Below, one piece after another: positions 1 through 6,376 of a DNA stretch of 7,592 bases; position 1 is the first letter of the stretch, and every line of letters starts with the position of its first letter. The notes beneath the pieces are model-generated. The model searched no databases, was not told the DNA's origin, and was given only the letters and a program-made list of their open reading frames with translations. Position numbers and translations under genes: made by a program. This DNA is from JBEKCP01 sp050014815 (lineage in GTDB: Bacteria; Planctomycetota; Planctomycetia; Pirellulales; Thermoguttaceae): assembly GCA_050014815.1 (NCBI GenBank), contig JBEKCP010000289.1, positions 1-7,592 of the forward strand, given 5' to 3'.

Positions 1-1664
1 CGGCGGTATACCAGGCGCTGGGCCAGCCGTTCGGGTGGGCTCTTGCTGAAGTCGTAGACGCCCAGCCGGATCACGCCGCCGACCGATTCGTCCAGCGGGA
101 TGACCACGGGATTGAGGTCCCCGCGGTCCTTTCCGGCCTTGCTCGAGAGCATCTGCTGTCCGACTTGTACGCCCCGGCACCAGGCGGTCACCACCAGCGG
201 CACTTCGGCCTTGGCCGCGCGAAGCCGGAACTCCAGCGGCCCCCCCTCGGCAAACACGCCGCTGCCGGTGTTCAAGGTGATCCGGGCATCGGCCGATACC
301 GCGGGGAGCTTCGGCTGCTCGGAGATGCCGGCCGGACTGGCGATCTTCAACGAGTACGTCTCTTGCTTCTGCGGCTGGAGCGTGAACCAGCCCAGGCCCT
401 CGTAGCTCGTCTCGACGGCGGCGGCGGCCGAGTCGTGGCTGTCGTAGACCGTGCCGCGCAGCGCCACCGGCCGGCCGTCGGGGCCGCGGGCAGCGAAGTA
501 CACGCGGTTCTCCACGTCGGGTACCAGGCTGCCCCCTTCGGGCTTGAATTGCACGTCGAGGCCCTCGGCGGCCAACGGGATCGGCTCGGCGACGGTCTCG
601 CTCCCCGCGTCGTCATCGACGATCACGCTCAGCAGGCCCTTGCGCGGCTGGAGTTTCTTCGGAATGAGGAACTCGACGCGGAGTTGCCCCGCGGCGTCGG
701 CCTGCGCGCTGCTCTGGTACACGGTCTGGCCCTCGATCGTGGCAACGACCCGCAGGGGCAACCCGGCGGCCGGCTTGCCGTCGGCCCGCCGCGCGGTGAA
801 ATCGGCCCGCACCGTGTCGCCCGGCGCGAAGCGGTCGGCCAGGAACCGCAGTTCTTTCTGGAATCGCCGGGGTTCGGGCCGGGCCACGAGGAAGGACTGG
901 TTTTCATCGGGGAAACTCCCGTCGGGGCTCCGGGCCACCAGCGTATAGCGGCCGCTGGAAAGGCCCTCGGCGAGCACGAACGTCCCCCAGCCGGCCCCCC
1001 GGTCGGTCAAGACTTCCGATGGCGAGCCCGGCACGACGCGGCCGTCGGGACCGCGAATCTCGAAACGCACCGGCAACGGGCGGTCGGCGGCCAGGCCGAA
1101 CTGCGAGAGCGTGACCGACCCGTAGCGGACGGTCTGCCCCGGCCGGTACTCCGTCCGGTCAAGCCGGACTCGCGTCGCATATCGGGCAGGTCGGATCCCC
1201 AGCGGCAAGGCGGCTTCTTCGCGCTTTGCGCCGCGGGTCGCCACCACCTTCAACCGGGCCTGGGAAGGCACGAGCCCGGACAGGGCCAGGTCCGCCGGCA
1301 TCGTCGCCGACAAGTGCCCCTGCTCGTCGGTGTTATCTTTCAGACCCGAGAGCCGCTTGCCGTCGGCGCCATGGAGGGACAGCTCGACCTTGCACATCAG
1401 CGGTTCACCCGTCACCGACGTCGTCGTCACGCTGTACTCGGCCGGGGCCTCCGCCCGGAGGTCGGCCGGGCCGGTCACTACCATCCGCAGGTGTCCCGCG
1501 GCAATGATATCCAGTTGCCGGCGATGATAGAGGTAGCTGCCCAGAGAGAGGAGAATCAGCACCGAGGCGGTAACGCCCGCGATCCAACCGGCGGCCCGTC
1601 CGCGGGGTGCTCTGCCCGCCGGCCGCTTCATTGCCCTTGACGATGGTCGGGATGGCTGTGTCAT
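1..1664 (-). CDS. Alpha-2-macroglobulin-like (MG2 domain) membrane-anchored protein, N-terminal part
   Basis: The reading frame is open from the ATG at 1664 to the left edge (about 554 codons), so the C-terminus is missing. The N-terminus is basic (MTQPSRPSSRAMKRPAGRAP), followed by one hydrophobic segment at about residues 27-46 and then HRR, which fits a signal anchor with the bulk of the protein outside the cytoplasm. The rest is a series of beta-rich macroglobulin-like modules. An MG2-type motif, LDRTEYRPGQTVRY, starts at residue 168, a second module has RFLADRFAPGDTVRADF, and FKPEGGSLVPDVENRVYF starts at residue 373. Bacterial relatives are large periplasmic proteins thought to trap proteases or guard the envelope. 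The thioester region, if there is one, would lie outside the window, so activity cannot be judged. An in-frame ATG at 1631 is an alternative start; neither ATG has a well-spaced Shine-Dalgarno sequence. The gene is divergent from the small secreted protein gene at 1860. Confidence 0.85.
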   Translation of the reverse strand, partial: MTQPSRPSSRAMKRPAGRAPRGRAAGWIAGVTASVLILLSLGSYLYHRRQLDIIAAGHLRMVVTGPADLRAEAPAEYSVTTTSVTGEPLMCKVELSLHGADGKRLSGLKDNTDEQGHLSATMPADLALSGLVPSQARLKVVATRGAKREEAALPLGIRPARYATRVRLDRTEYRPGQTVRYGSVTLSQFGLAADRPLPVRFEIRGPDGRVVPGSPSEVLTDRGAGWGTFVLAEGLSSGRYTLVARSPDGSFPDENQSFLVARPEPRRFQKELRFLADRFAPGDTVRADFTARRADGKPAAGLPLRVVATIEGQTVYQSSAQADAAGQLRVEFLIPKKLQPRKGLLSVIVDDDAGSETVAEPIPLAAEGLDVQFKPEGGSLVPDVENRVYFAARGPDGRPVALRGTVYDSHDSAAAAVETSYEGLGWFTLQPQKQETYSLKIASPAGISEQPKLPAVSADARITLNTGSGVFAEGGPLEFRLRAAKAEVPLVVTAWCRGVQVGQQMLSSKAGKDRGDLNPVVIPLDESVGGVIRLGVYDFSKSPPERLAQRLVYR

Positions 1665-1844
1665 GGCCTTCAACGTAGCGGATGCGGCTCGGCCGGGCAA
1701 GCGGTGCTCGGGGGAGGAGCCGGCACTCTTGTCCCATTTTTCCCAGCCTGCCGCTGGACGATCCGCTTGCTGTTTCCAGAAAACTCAGCCTAATCCCATC
1801 GACCGTCGCAGGCCGAAATGTCAAGAAGGCGATCAAGGACCAAA

Positions 1845-1850
1845 AAGGAG
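1845..1850 (+). promoter_or_regulatory. Shine-Dalgarno site for the small secreted protein
   Basis: AAGGAG lies 9 bases before the ATG at 1860. It favours that start over the in-frame ATG at 1818, which has no comparable site and would put 14 charged residues ahead of the signal peptide. Confidence 0.75.
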
Positions 1851-1859
1851 AAGCCTGGC

Positions 1860-2300
1860 ATGAAGCGGCTGTCAATCATTTTGTCCGCCATCATCGTACT
1901 GCAGGCAACCGGGGCGTGGGCGCAGAAGCCAGACGCTACGGCCACCAAGCCGGCGCAAGACGCATCCCGGTCGGCCAGAACCATCCACGACGCGGGCTAT
2001 CCGACCCTGTCGCCGGGCGAGCTGCAGGCTACGCCCGAAATGTGGTTCTACGAGCAGGAGATGCGTCAGCGCCTGGACCCCGGCATGGCGGTCCGGCGCG
2101 AGGCCGAGGCCCGCGCCCAAGAGCGGATCCGCAGGATCGAGACCATGCGGTGGTTCGGCCTGTCGAACCAGCGTCCCCGGGTGAGCATCGACCCCATCCA
2201 CGGCGACTACGCGCCAGGATGGACCTCGAACAATACGTTCTATCCGTATCGTTGGGTGGGGGGCGGCGCTCCGTACAGCGCGGCCCGCCCGGCCTACTGA
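1860..2300 (+). CDS. Small secreted protein of unknown function (146 aa)
   Basis: The product has a clear signal peptide: MKR, a hydrophobic core at residues 4-18, and a likely cleavage after AWA at residue 21. The mature part of about 125 residues has no cysteine. It holds a linker rich in Ala, Thr and Lys (22-40), a proline/glycine segment (AGYPTLSPGELQATPEMWFY, 45-64), a strongly charged probable helix with many Arg and Glu (about 65-97), the motif MRWFG (96-100), and an aromatic tail with DPIHGDY (111-117), GWTSNNTFYPYRW (120-132) and a final tyrosine. I recall similar WFYEQE/RRxAE/MRWFG/HGDY patterns in planctomycete hypothetical proteins, but no function is known to me. The start at 1860 is set by a strong Shine-Dalgarno site and the signal peptide. 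The gene diverges from the macroglobulin-like gene and converges on the response regulator, with 6 bp between the stops. The role is unknown; an envelope-associated protein is the most that can be inferred. Confidence 0.82.
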   Translation: MKRLSIILSAIIVLQATGAWAQKPDATATKPAQDASRSARTIHDAGYPTLSPGELQATPEMWFYEQEMRQRLDPGMAVRREAEARAQERIRRIETMRWFGLSNQRPRVSIDPIHGDYAPGWTSNNTFYPYRWVGGGAPYSAARPAY

Positions 2301-2310
2301 GCGCGCTCAG
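2297..2310. repeat. Perfect 14-bp palindrome covering two convergent stop codons
   Basis: CTGAGCGCGCTCAG equals its own reverse complement. It contains the TGA of the plus-strand gene (2298-2300) and the TGA of the minus-strand response regulator (read as TCA at 2307-2309) in mirror positions. As RNA it could form a 5-bp stem with a CGCG loop on either transcript. No T-run follows on either side, so intrinsic termination is not supported. Confidence 0.6.
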
Positions 2311-2951
2311 ACGAGGTCCTTGCGCACGGCCCACACTGCCGCCTGGGTGCGGTCGGAGACGCCGATCTTGCGAAGGATGTGCTGCACGTGCTCCTTGACC
2401 GTCTCGTAGCTGATGTGCAGGGTGTTGGCGATTTCCTTGTTGGTCAGGCCGTAGGCGAGTTGCTTGAGGACTTCGCTCTCGCGCTGCGTCAGCGGCACTT
2501 CCACGTCGGCGGTCAGGCGCGGCGTGGCCAGGGCGCCGGTCACGCGGCGCAGCTCGTCGCGGGTCCACGAGCTCTCGCCGGTCGCGGCAGTACGAATGGC
2601 CGCCAACAGCTCATCTCGGGTACACCCCTTCAGCAAGTACCCGTTGGCGCCCAGGGCAACGGCCCGGGCGATATAGGTCGGGTTGTCGAAGGTCGAGAGG
2701 ATGAGGATCGCCAGGTCCGGCTTGTCCAGCTTGATGCGGCCCAGGGCGGTCAGTCCGTCGCCGTCGGGCATGCGGATGTCCAGCAGCACCACGTCAACTT
2801 CATTCTCCAGGGCATACTTGACGGCGGCCGCGCCGCTGGCCACCTCCGCGACCACCTTGATCTCGGTGCCGGCCAGCAGGGTCTTCAAGCCGCAGCGGAC
2901 GACCTCGTGGTCGTCGGCGATCAACAATCGGATCTTGGCTAGTTGGGTCAT
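2307..2951 (-). CDS. NarL/FixJ-family response regulator, LuxR-type HTH
   Basis: A 214-residue two-domain transcription factor of standard length for the family. The receiver domain (about 7-122) has the acidic pair D13/D14 in LLIADDHEVVR, phospho-acceptor D58 in LLDIRMPDGDG, the conserved hydroxyl S86 in LILSTFDN, and K108 in NGYLLKG, so all phosphorylation residues are present. After a linker, the C-terminal LuxR/GerE helix-turn-helix starts at residue 154 (LTQRESEVLKQLAYGLTNKE) with the recognition region around ISYETVKEHVQHILRKIGVSDRT. Phosphorylation by a partner histidine kinase would be expected to drive dimerisation and DNA binding. No kinase gene is present in the window, so the partner and target genes are unknown. 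The ATG at 2951 has GAGGAG 6 bases upstream. The frame stays open further upstream to 3137, but that stretch looks like translated non-coding sequence. The gene lies downstream of the TPR gene on the same strand with a 253-bp gap, so it probably has its own promoter. Confidence 0.95.
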   Translation of the reverse strand: MTQLAKIRLLIADDHEVVRCGLKTLLAGTEIKVVAEVASGAAAVKYALENEVDVVLLDIRMPDGDGLTALGRIKLDKPDLAILILSTFDNPTYIARAVALGANGYLLKGCTRDELLAAIRTAATGESSWTRDELRRVTGALATPRLTADVEVPLTQRESEVLKQLAYGLTNKEIANTLHISYETVKEHVQHILRKIGVSDRTQAAVWAVRKDLV

Positions 2952-2957
2952 CTGAGA

Positions 2958-2963
2958 CTCCTC
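2958..2963 (-). promoter_or_regulatory. Shine-Dalgarno site for the response regulator
   Basis: GAGGAG on the minus strand ends 6 bases before the ATG at 2951. It fixes the start there and rules out the longer upstream readings of the same frame. Confidence 0.8.
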
Positions 2964-3001
2964 GTTAGGAAAATGGCGAAATGCGCCGGGGTGCGTATTT
3001 G

Positions 3002-3040
3002 ATACTGCCCCGAAGGAATGCCCCCCTGGATCGGCAGTAT
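3002..3040. repeat. 8-bp perfect inverted repeat in the response-regulator leader
   Basis: ATACTGCC (3002-3009) and GGCAGTAT (3033-3040) are exact reverse complements separated by 23 bases, with arm centres 31 bp apart, about three helical turns. It could be a dyad operator for a regulator, possibly the response regulator itself, or a stem in the 5' leader of its mRNA. The arms have a typical operator-like size, but chance cannot be excluded from one copy. Confidence 0.4.
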
Positions 3041-3065
3041 GCATTACCACCGACAATGATAGCAA
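3036..3065 (-). promoter_or_regulatory. Possible sigma70-type promoter for the response regulator
   Basis: On the minus strand TTGCTA (3060-3065) is followed after 18 bases by CATACT (3036-3041). Each matches the -35 and -10 consensus at four of six positions. It would give a leader of roughly 75 bases. The -10 box overlaps the right arm of the inverted repeat at 3033-3040. This is a weak call made by eye. Confidence 0.25.
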
Positions 3066-3140
3066 GTTTTCTGCTGGGGGGGAAGCGCCTAATAGGGTTT
3101 TGGGGGAAAAAAACCAAAGCAAGAATCGGCCCGCCAACCA

Positions 3141-3176
3141 CCCCTCACCCTAACCCTCTCCCGGAGGGAGAGGGGA
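3141..3176. repeat. Dispersed-type palindromic (REP-like) element with hairpin and G-quadruplex potential
   Basis: The element reads CCCCTCACCCTAA followed by a perfect 9-bp inverted repeat, CCCTCTCCC (3154-3162) and GGGAGAGGG (3166-3174), around a GGA loop. Its translations (HPNPLPEGEG on the plus strand, PLSLRERVRVRG on the minus strand) are familiar from spurious ORFs in many bacterial genomes, which marks it as a widespread interspersed repeat (from memory). On the minus strand bases 3141-3162 contain four G-tracts separated by AGA, TTA and TGA, a canonical quadruplex pattern. It begins about 28 bases past the TPR stop codon, so it would lie in the 3' end of that transcript and may block transcription or 3' exonucleases. 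No T-run directly follows the hairpin; the nearest is seven T at 3107-3113 on the minus strand. Confidence 0.75.
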
Positions 3177-3204
3177 CCTGAATCAAAAATATTCCGTAAG
3201 TGCC

Positions 3205-6200
3205 TTACTTGGAAGGAGTTACGGGCTTCTTGGGCGCCTCCGGACGCTTGGTCAATTCCAGATTCAGCAGCCGCTCGAACTCGTTGCACAGCTTGACGTA
3301 CCGCGTCACGGTGTCGGGACCGTTGAGCTGCGGATCCAACATGAGCATCTGCTTGAGCAGTGCCAGCCCGTCCGTGGCGTTCTTCTTGTCCCCCTTCTTC
3401 TTGACCCAACTGTAAAGACACTGGGCCTCGTTGTAGGTCACGTCGTAGAGTTCGCGGGGTTTTTCCACGGGCTTTGCCGCAGGCTTTTCTCCCTGTCTCA
3501 CCCTCGGCGTGCCCGACTTTTCCAGCTTGCGGCGGAGCCCCTCCCAGGCGCGAACGGCGTCGGAGTATTTCTCCGCGTTCTTTTCGGCCCAGGACTGGAG
3601 GATCAAGCACCGTTCCATCTGCGGCTCCAGCGCCTTGGGGTGTTCTGCGATGAGCGTCTCGACCTGCCCCTTGGCCTCGTCGAACTTGCCCTGTTGACGC
3701 AAGATGGAAATCAAGAGGGTGCGGACGCGGGGGATCATCTTGACCGACTCCGGCGAATTGAACGAAGAATCGTTCTCCATGCGATTGAGGAACTCTCGGG
3801 CCACCTTCTCGGCCTCGTCGGCCATGCCCATGGCGGCGCACGTCTGGGCGATCCAGACCATGCTGGCGGGCGTGAGCTTCTCGCGGCCCGCGAGGGTCCC
3901 CAGCAGATCGCGGAGCAGTTGGTCGCAGGAGTCGCGTTTCTTCTTGGCGTCCTCGGCCTCGGCGGCTCCCTTGGCCGCCTCGACGGCGTCCTGGGCTCTC
4001 TTGCGATCGGCCTCCAGCCGCCGCGCGAACGTCACCAGCGACAGGTTGACGTTGGGCGAGTCGGAGCCGAGTTTCACGAGCAACTGGCAGACCGAGCCGG
4101 CCTTTTCCAAGTTGTCGATTTGCATGTAGGCCTGGATGGCGCCGTTGCACGTCTGCATCGCGACGGGATCGAGGCCCTGGGCGCCGGACTTCGCCAGCTC
4201 GTCCACGAGGCGTTGGAACAGGGGCAGCGCGCCTTTGGCGTTGCCCTGGTCGAGTTGCATCTCGGCCAGCAGGAGCGTCGAGTCCCTCAGCATGTTCGCC
4301 ACCCTTCCCTCCGTAGGGGGCGAAGCCGTCAAGGTGTCAACCGCCTTCTGCATGGCTTTGATGCCCCTCTGGCACCAGGCGTCGACGCGCTGTTTCGTCT
4401 CGTCGTCCACCTTGATACCCCCCTCGATCTGCCGCTTCTCGACGCGGTAACCCCGCCAGTAGGTGTACCCGATCAGATAACAGCCCGTGACGAGGTGTTC
4501 CGACCTGGGGTTTATCGCCAGCCAGATCTTGGTTGCTTCCTCGACTTTGCCCTGGAAGAGCGCGGCCTGCTCGGCCAGTGCGCGGGCGGGGTCGGCCGCT
4601 TGCGGGCCACTCGCTTGCGGGTCGGGCCGCGATTCGAGCACCTGGTTCGCCTCGCCGATCTTGAGCCGCTCCAGGGTCAGTCGGGCGGCATCGGCCTCGG
4701 ACTTGCCGGGCCAGCCCTTGATGATCTTCTCGGCCGTGTCCACCAGTTGTTTCTCGGCGGCCGCCCTGGCGGCCTTGTCGTCGTCCGTTTTCGCCTCCAT
4801 CCCGTTGTACTGGTTCAGCAGGACATTCAGCAGGAGGGCGGCTGCCGCCGTGGCCGTCGGGGTGGACTTGGACTGCTCGTCCCTGAGGATCTTGTCGCGG
4901 AGAATCGTCACGGCCTCATCCAGCTTGCCCTTGCGAAACAGTTCCATCGCGATGTTGTAATCGCAGCCGGCGATGGCGTTCCGGACGCCGGCGAGCCTTT
5001 CGTTCCTAACGTCCTTGCTTTTCAGGCCCATTTCGAGGGCCTCTTCGTACTTCTTGCGGGCCTCGGTCCACTTCTTGTCCCTGGCCAACTCGTCGGCGTC
5101 GACGATCAGCCCCTCGAACCCTTCCGTAGGATCCTCTCCGCCCAGGAGTTGGCGGCGGAGCTTGATCGCCTCCGCCTGGTACTGGCTGGGGACCTTCACC
5201 ATCTCGGCGAGGACGCGGAGGGCCAGGCTTTCGACCCGCTTCTTCTGCGCGGGCGAGGTTTTTTCGTTCTCGGCGACCCTGCGACAGATCTTGACGAGGT
5301 CGAAGCTGACGGCCTGGTAGCCGTCGCGTTTTTCCAGGTCCCTGTGCTGGCTCCGCCATTCGTCGGCCTCCTTGAAGTAGGCCTTGAGGTCTTGCGCCGC
5401 AAGGCATTCGAGGTAATGCTGTTCGGCTTCGGCCAGCAGGTCGTCCAGCGGGTTGACGGTGGGCGCCTTCTTGCGGCTGCCCTTTGTCGGGGTTTCGGGG
5501 GTCCCGGAATGCGAGTCCGCCGAGAGGACCTCTTCGTAGATTTCCTGGGCCTCGGAGAGCTTGCCCTCTTCCTGGAGGCAGCGGCCGGTGAAGTAGTGGG
5601 CCGACAGGCTCCAGATCGCCCTCCCTGTTTCCCGATGCGACTGGTAAAGCTCGTCGAAGACCTTGGCCGCCTTGTCCATGTGGTCGGCCCGCTCCTGGCT
5701 CTTCTTGGTATAGGTCAACCCGATGTAGAAGTCGATCATGGCGACTTTCAGGTGGCCGTCGAGGACGTCGTCTTCGAGCTTGGCCCGTTCGAGCTTGGCC
5801 CGTTCGGGCTTGGCCCGTTCGAGCTTGGCCTGGTTGCGGTCCCTGGGCGTGGCCTTCCGGAGCATCTGGCGGCTGACCTCTTCGGCCTGGGCGAAGCGGG
5901 TGCGGACCTCTTCGAGGCTCTCGCGGACCTTGTCCATCGCCTCGGCCTTCTGGTCGCCGGCGGGCAACTCCTTGGCGCGGCGGTAGTTCCGCAGGGCCTC
6001 CTCGGCGGCGGTGGCCGCCCACTCGGCGGCGGCGCGGATCGCCTCGGGACGCTTCGGATTCTCGTCGATGAATTTCTTGAGATGCGTCTCGGCCTGCTCC
6101 ATGTCCTTCTTCGCGTCCGTCTCGCTGTAGGCCCACTTCGCCGCCGCCTTCAGAGACTTCGACATCTCCCAGTCCCAGACGCCGAGGATCTCCTTGGGGG

Positions 6201-6372
6201 CGCCGGGGTCCTTCTTGAGGGCGTTGAGGTAGTCCACCGCAACGTCGGGATACCCGTTGTTCTGCAGCGCGCGGAGGAACTCGACCGGGTCGTCCACGGC
6301 CCGGGCGGGGCCGGCCGGCAACCATCCCAGGGTCGCCGCGGCCACGAGCAGAAGAGTGCGGAGTGGTTTCAA
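3205..6372 (-). CDS. Exported tetratricopeptide-repeat (TPR) protein, 1055 aa
   Basis: With the TTG start at 6372 the product begins MKPLRTLLLVAAATLGWLPA and has a typical signal peptide with likely cleavage after PARA at residue 25. The rest is almost wholly helical, with many degenerate TPR helix pairs. The clearest are at about 254-284 (GRCLQEEGKLSEAQEIYEEV), 427-446, 469-495 (ELFRKGKLDEAVTILRDKIL), 599-620, 698-727, 743-769, 838-864 and 884-910 (QQGKFDEAKGQVETLI). TPR arrays serve as protein-binding scaffolds; no catalytic domain is visible. A pentapeptide repeat (ERAKL-like) lies at 182-200, and a Lys/Pro-rich linker (KPAAKPVEKP) near 963-972. The C-terminus is basic (RPEAPKKPVTPSK). The start is 4 bases past the toroid gene's stop and preceded by GAGGAG. 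An in-frame ATG at 6462 would add 30 Arg/Pro-rich residues that are the toroid gene's end read in another frame, so I reject it. The two genes very likely form one operon, and this protein probably works with the toroid protein outside the cytoplasm. The precise role is unknown. Confidence 0.9.
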   Translation of the reverse strand: MKPLRTLLLVAAATLGWLPAGPARAVDDPVEFLRALQNNGYPDVAVDYLNALKKDPGAPKEILGVWDWEMSKSLKAAAKWAYSETDAKKDMEQAETHLKKFIDENPKRPEAIRAAAEWAATAAEEALRNYRRAKELPAGDQKAEAMDKVRESLEEVRTRFAQAEEVSRQMLRKATPRDRNQAKLERAKPERAKLERAKLEDDVLDGHLKVAMIDFYIGLTYTKKSQERADHMDKAAKVFDELYQSHRETGRAIWSLSAHYFTGRCLQEEGKLSEAQEIYEEVLSADSHSGTPETPTKGSRKKAPTVNPLDDLLAEAEQHYLECLAAQDLKAYFKEADEWRSQHRDLEKRDGYQAVSFDLVKICRRVAENEKTSPAQKKRVESLALRVLAEMVKVPSQYQAEAIKLRRQLLGGEDPTEGFEGLIVDADELARDKKWTEARKKYEEALEMGLKSKDVRNERLAGVRNAIAGCDYNIAMELFRKGKLDEAVTILRDKILRDEQSKSTPTATAAAALLLNVLLNQYNGMEAKTDDDKAARAAAEKQLVDTAEKIIKGWPGKSEADAARLTLERLKIGEANQVLESRPDPQASGPQAADPARALAEQAALFQGKVEEATKIWLAINPRSEHLVTGCYLIGYTYWRGYRVEKRQIEGGIKVDDETKQRVDAWCQRGIKAMQKAVDTLTASPPTEGRVANMLRDSTLLLAEMQLDQGNAKGALPLFQRLVDELAKSGAQGLDPVAMQTCNGAIQAYMQIDNLEKAGSVCQLLVKLGSDSPNVNLSLVTFARRLEADRKRAQDAVEAAKGAAEAEDAKKKRDSCDQLLRDLLGTLAGREKLTPASMVWIAQTCAAMGMADEAEKVAREFLNRMENDSSFNSPESVKMIPRVRTLLISILRQQGKFDEAKGQVETLIAEHPKALEPQMERCLILQSWAEKNAEKYSDAVRAWEGLRRKLEKSGTPRVRQGEKPAAKPVEKPRELYDVTYNEAQCLYSWVKKKGDKKNATDGLALLKQMLMLDPQLNGPDTVTRYVKLCNEFERLLNLELTKRPEAPKKPVTPSK
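5776..5830 (-). repeat. 15-bp tandem repeat inside the TPR gene (about 3.7 copies)
   Basis: The unit gagcttggcccgttc (plus strand) occurs at 5776-5790 and 5791-5805, then at 5806-5820 with one change (a to g), and partially at 5821-5830. The change turns Leu into Pro. The repeat encodes AKLER-like pentapeptides at residues 182-200. The period of 15 keeps the reading frame, so copy number can change without a frameshift. Confidence 0.9.
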
Positions 6373-6376
6373 CGGC

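Noticed and set aside
165..1640. Plus-strand ORF of 491 codons opposite the macroglobulin-like gene
   Set aside because: Low-complexity Arg/Gly/Pro/His composition; the minus strand carries clear MG-domain motifs over the same bases.
1796..1824. Consensus TTGACA on the minus strand (1819-1824) as promoter of the macroglobulin-like gene
   Set aside because: The bases 16-18 downstream (around CGATGG) do not resemble a -10 box, so one perfect hexamer is not enough.
3076..3106. G-rich tracts on the plus strand as a second quadruplex
   Set aside because: Only three separated tracts (7, 3 and 5 G); a four-tract fold needs splitting the first run and a 12-base loop, much weaker than the element at 3141-3162.
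3107..3113. Run of seven T on the minus strand as the end of an intrinsic terminator for the TPR gene
   Set aside because: No GC-rich hairpin directly precedes it; the 9-bp hairpin lies about 40 bases upstream, too far for a standard intrinsic terminator.
2952..3137. N-terminal extension of the response regulator to an upstream start
   Set aside because: The extra residues have no domain, a strong Shine-Dalgarno site precedes the ATG at 2951, and receiver domains of this family start within a few residues of that ATG.
2981..3181. Plus-strand 66-codon ORF
   Set aside because: Its end is the translated dispersed repeat (HPNPLPEGEG) and its start overlaps the regulator's leader; no ribosome binding site or family resemblance was seen.
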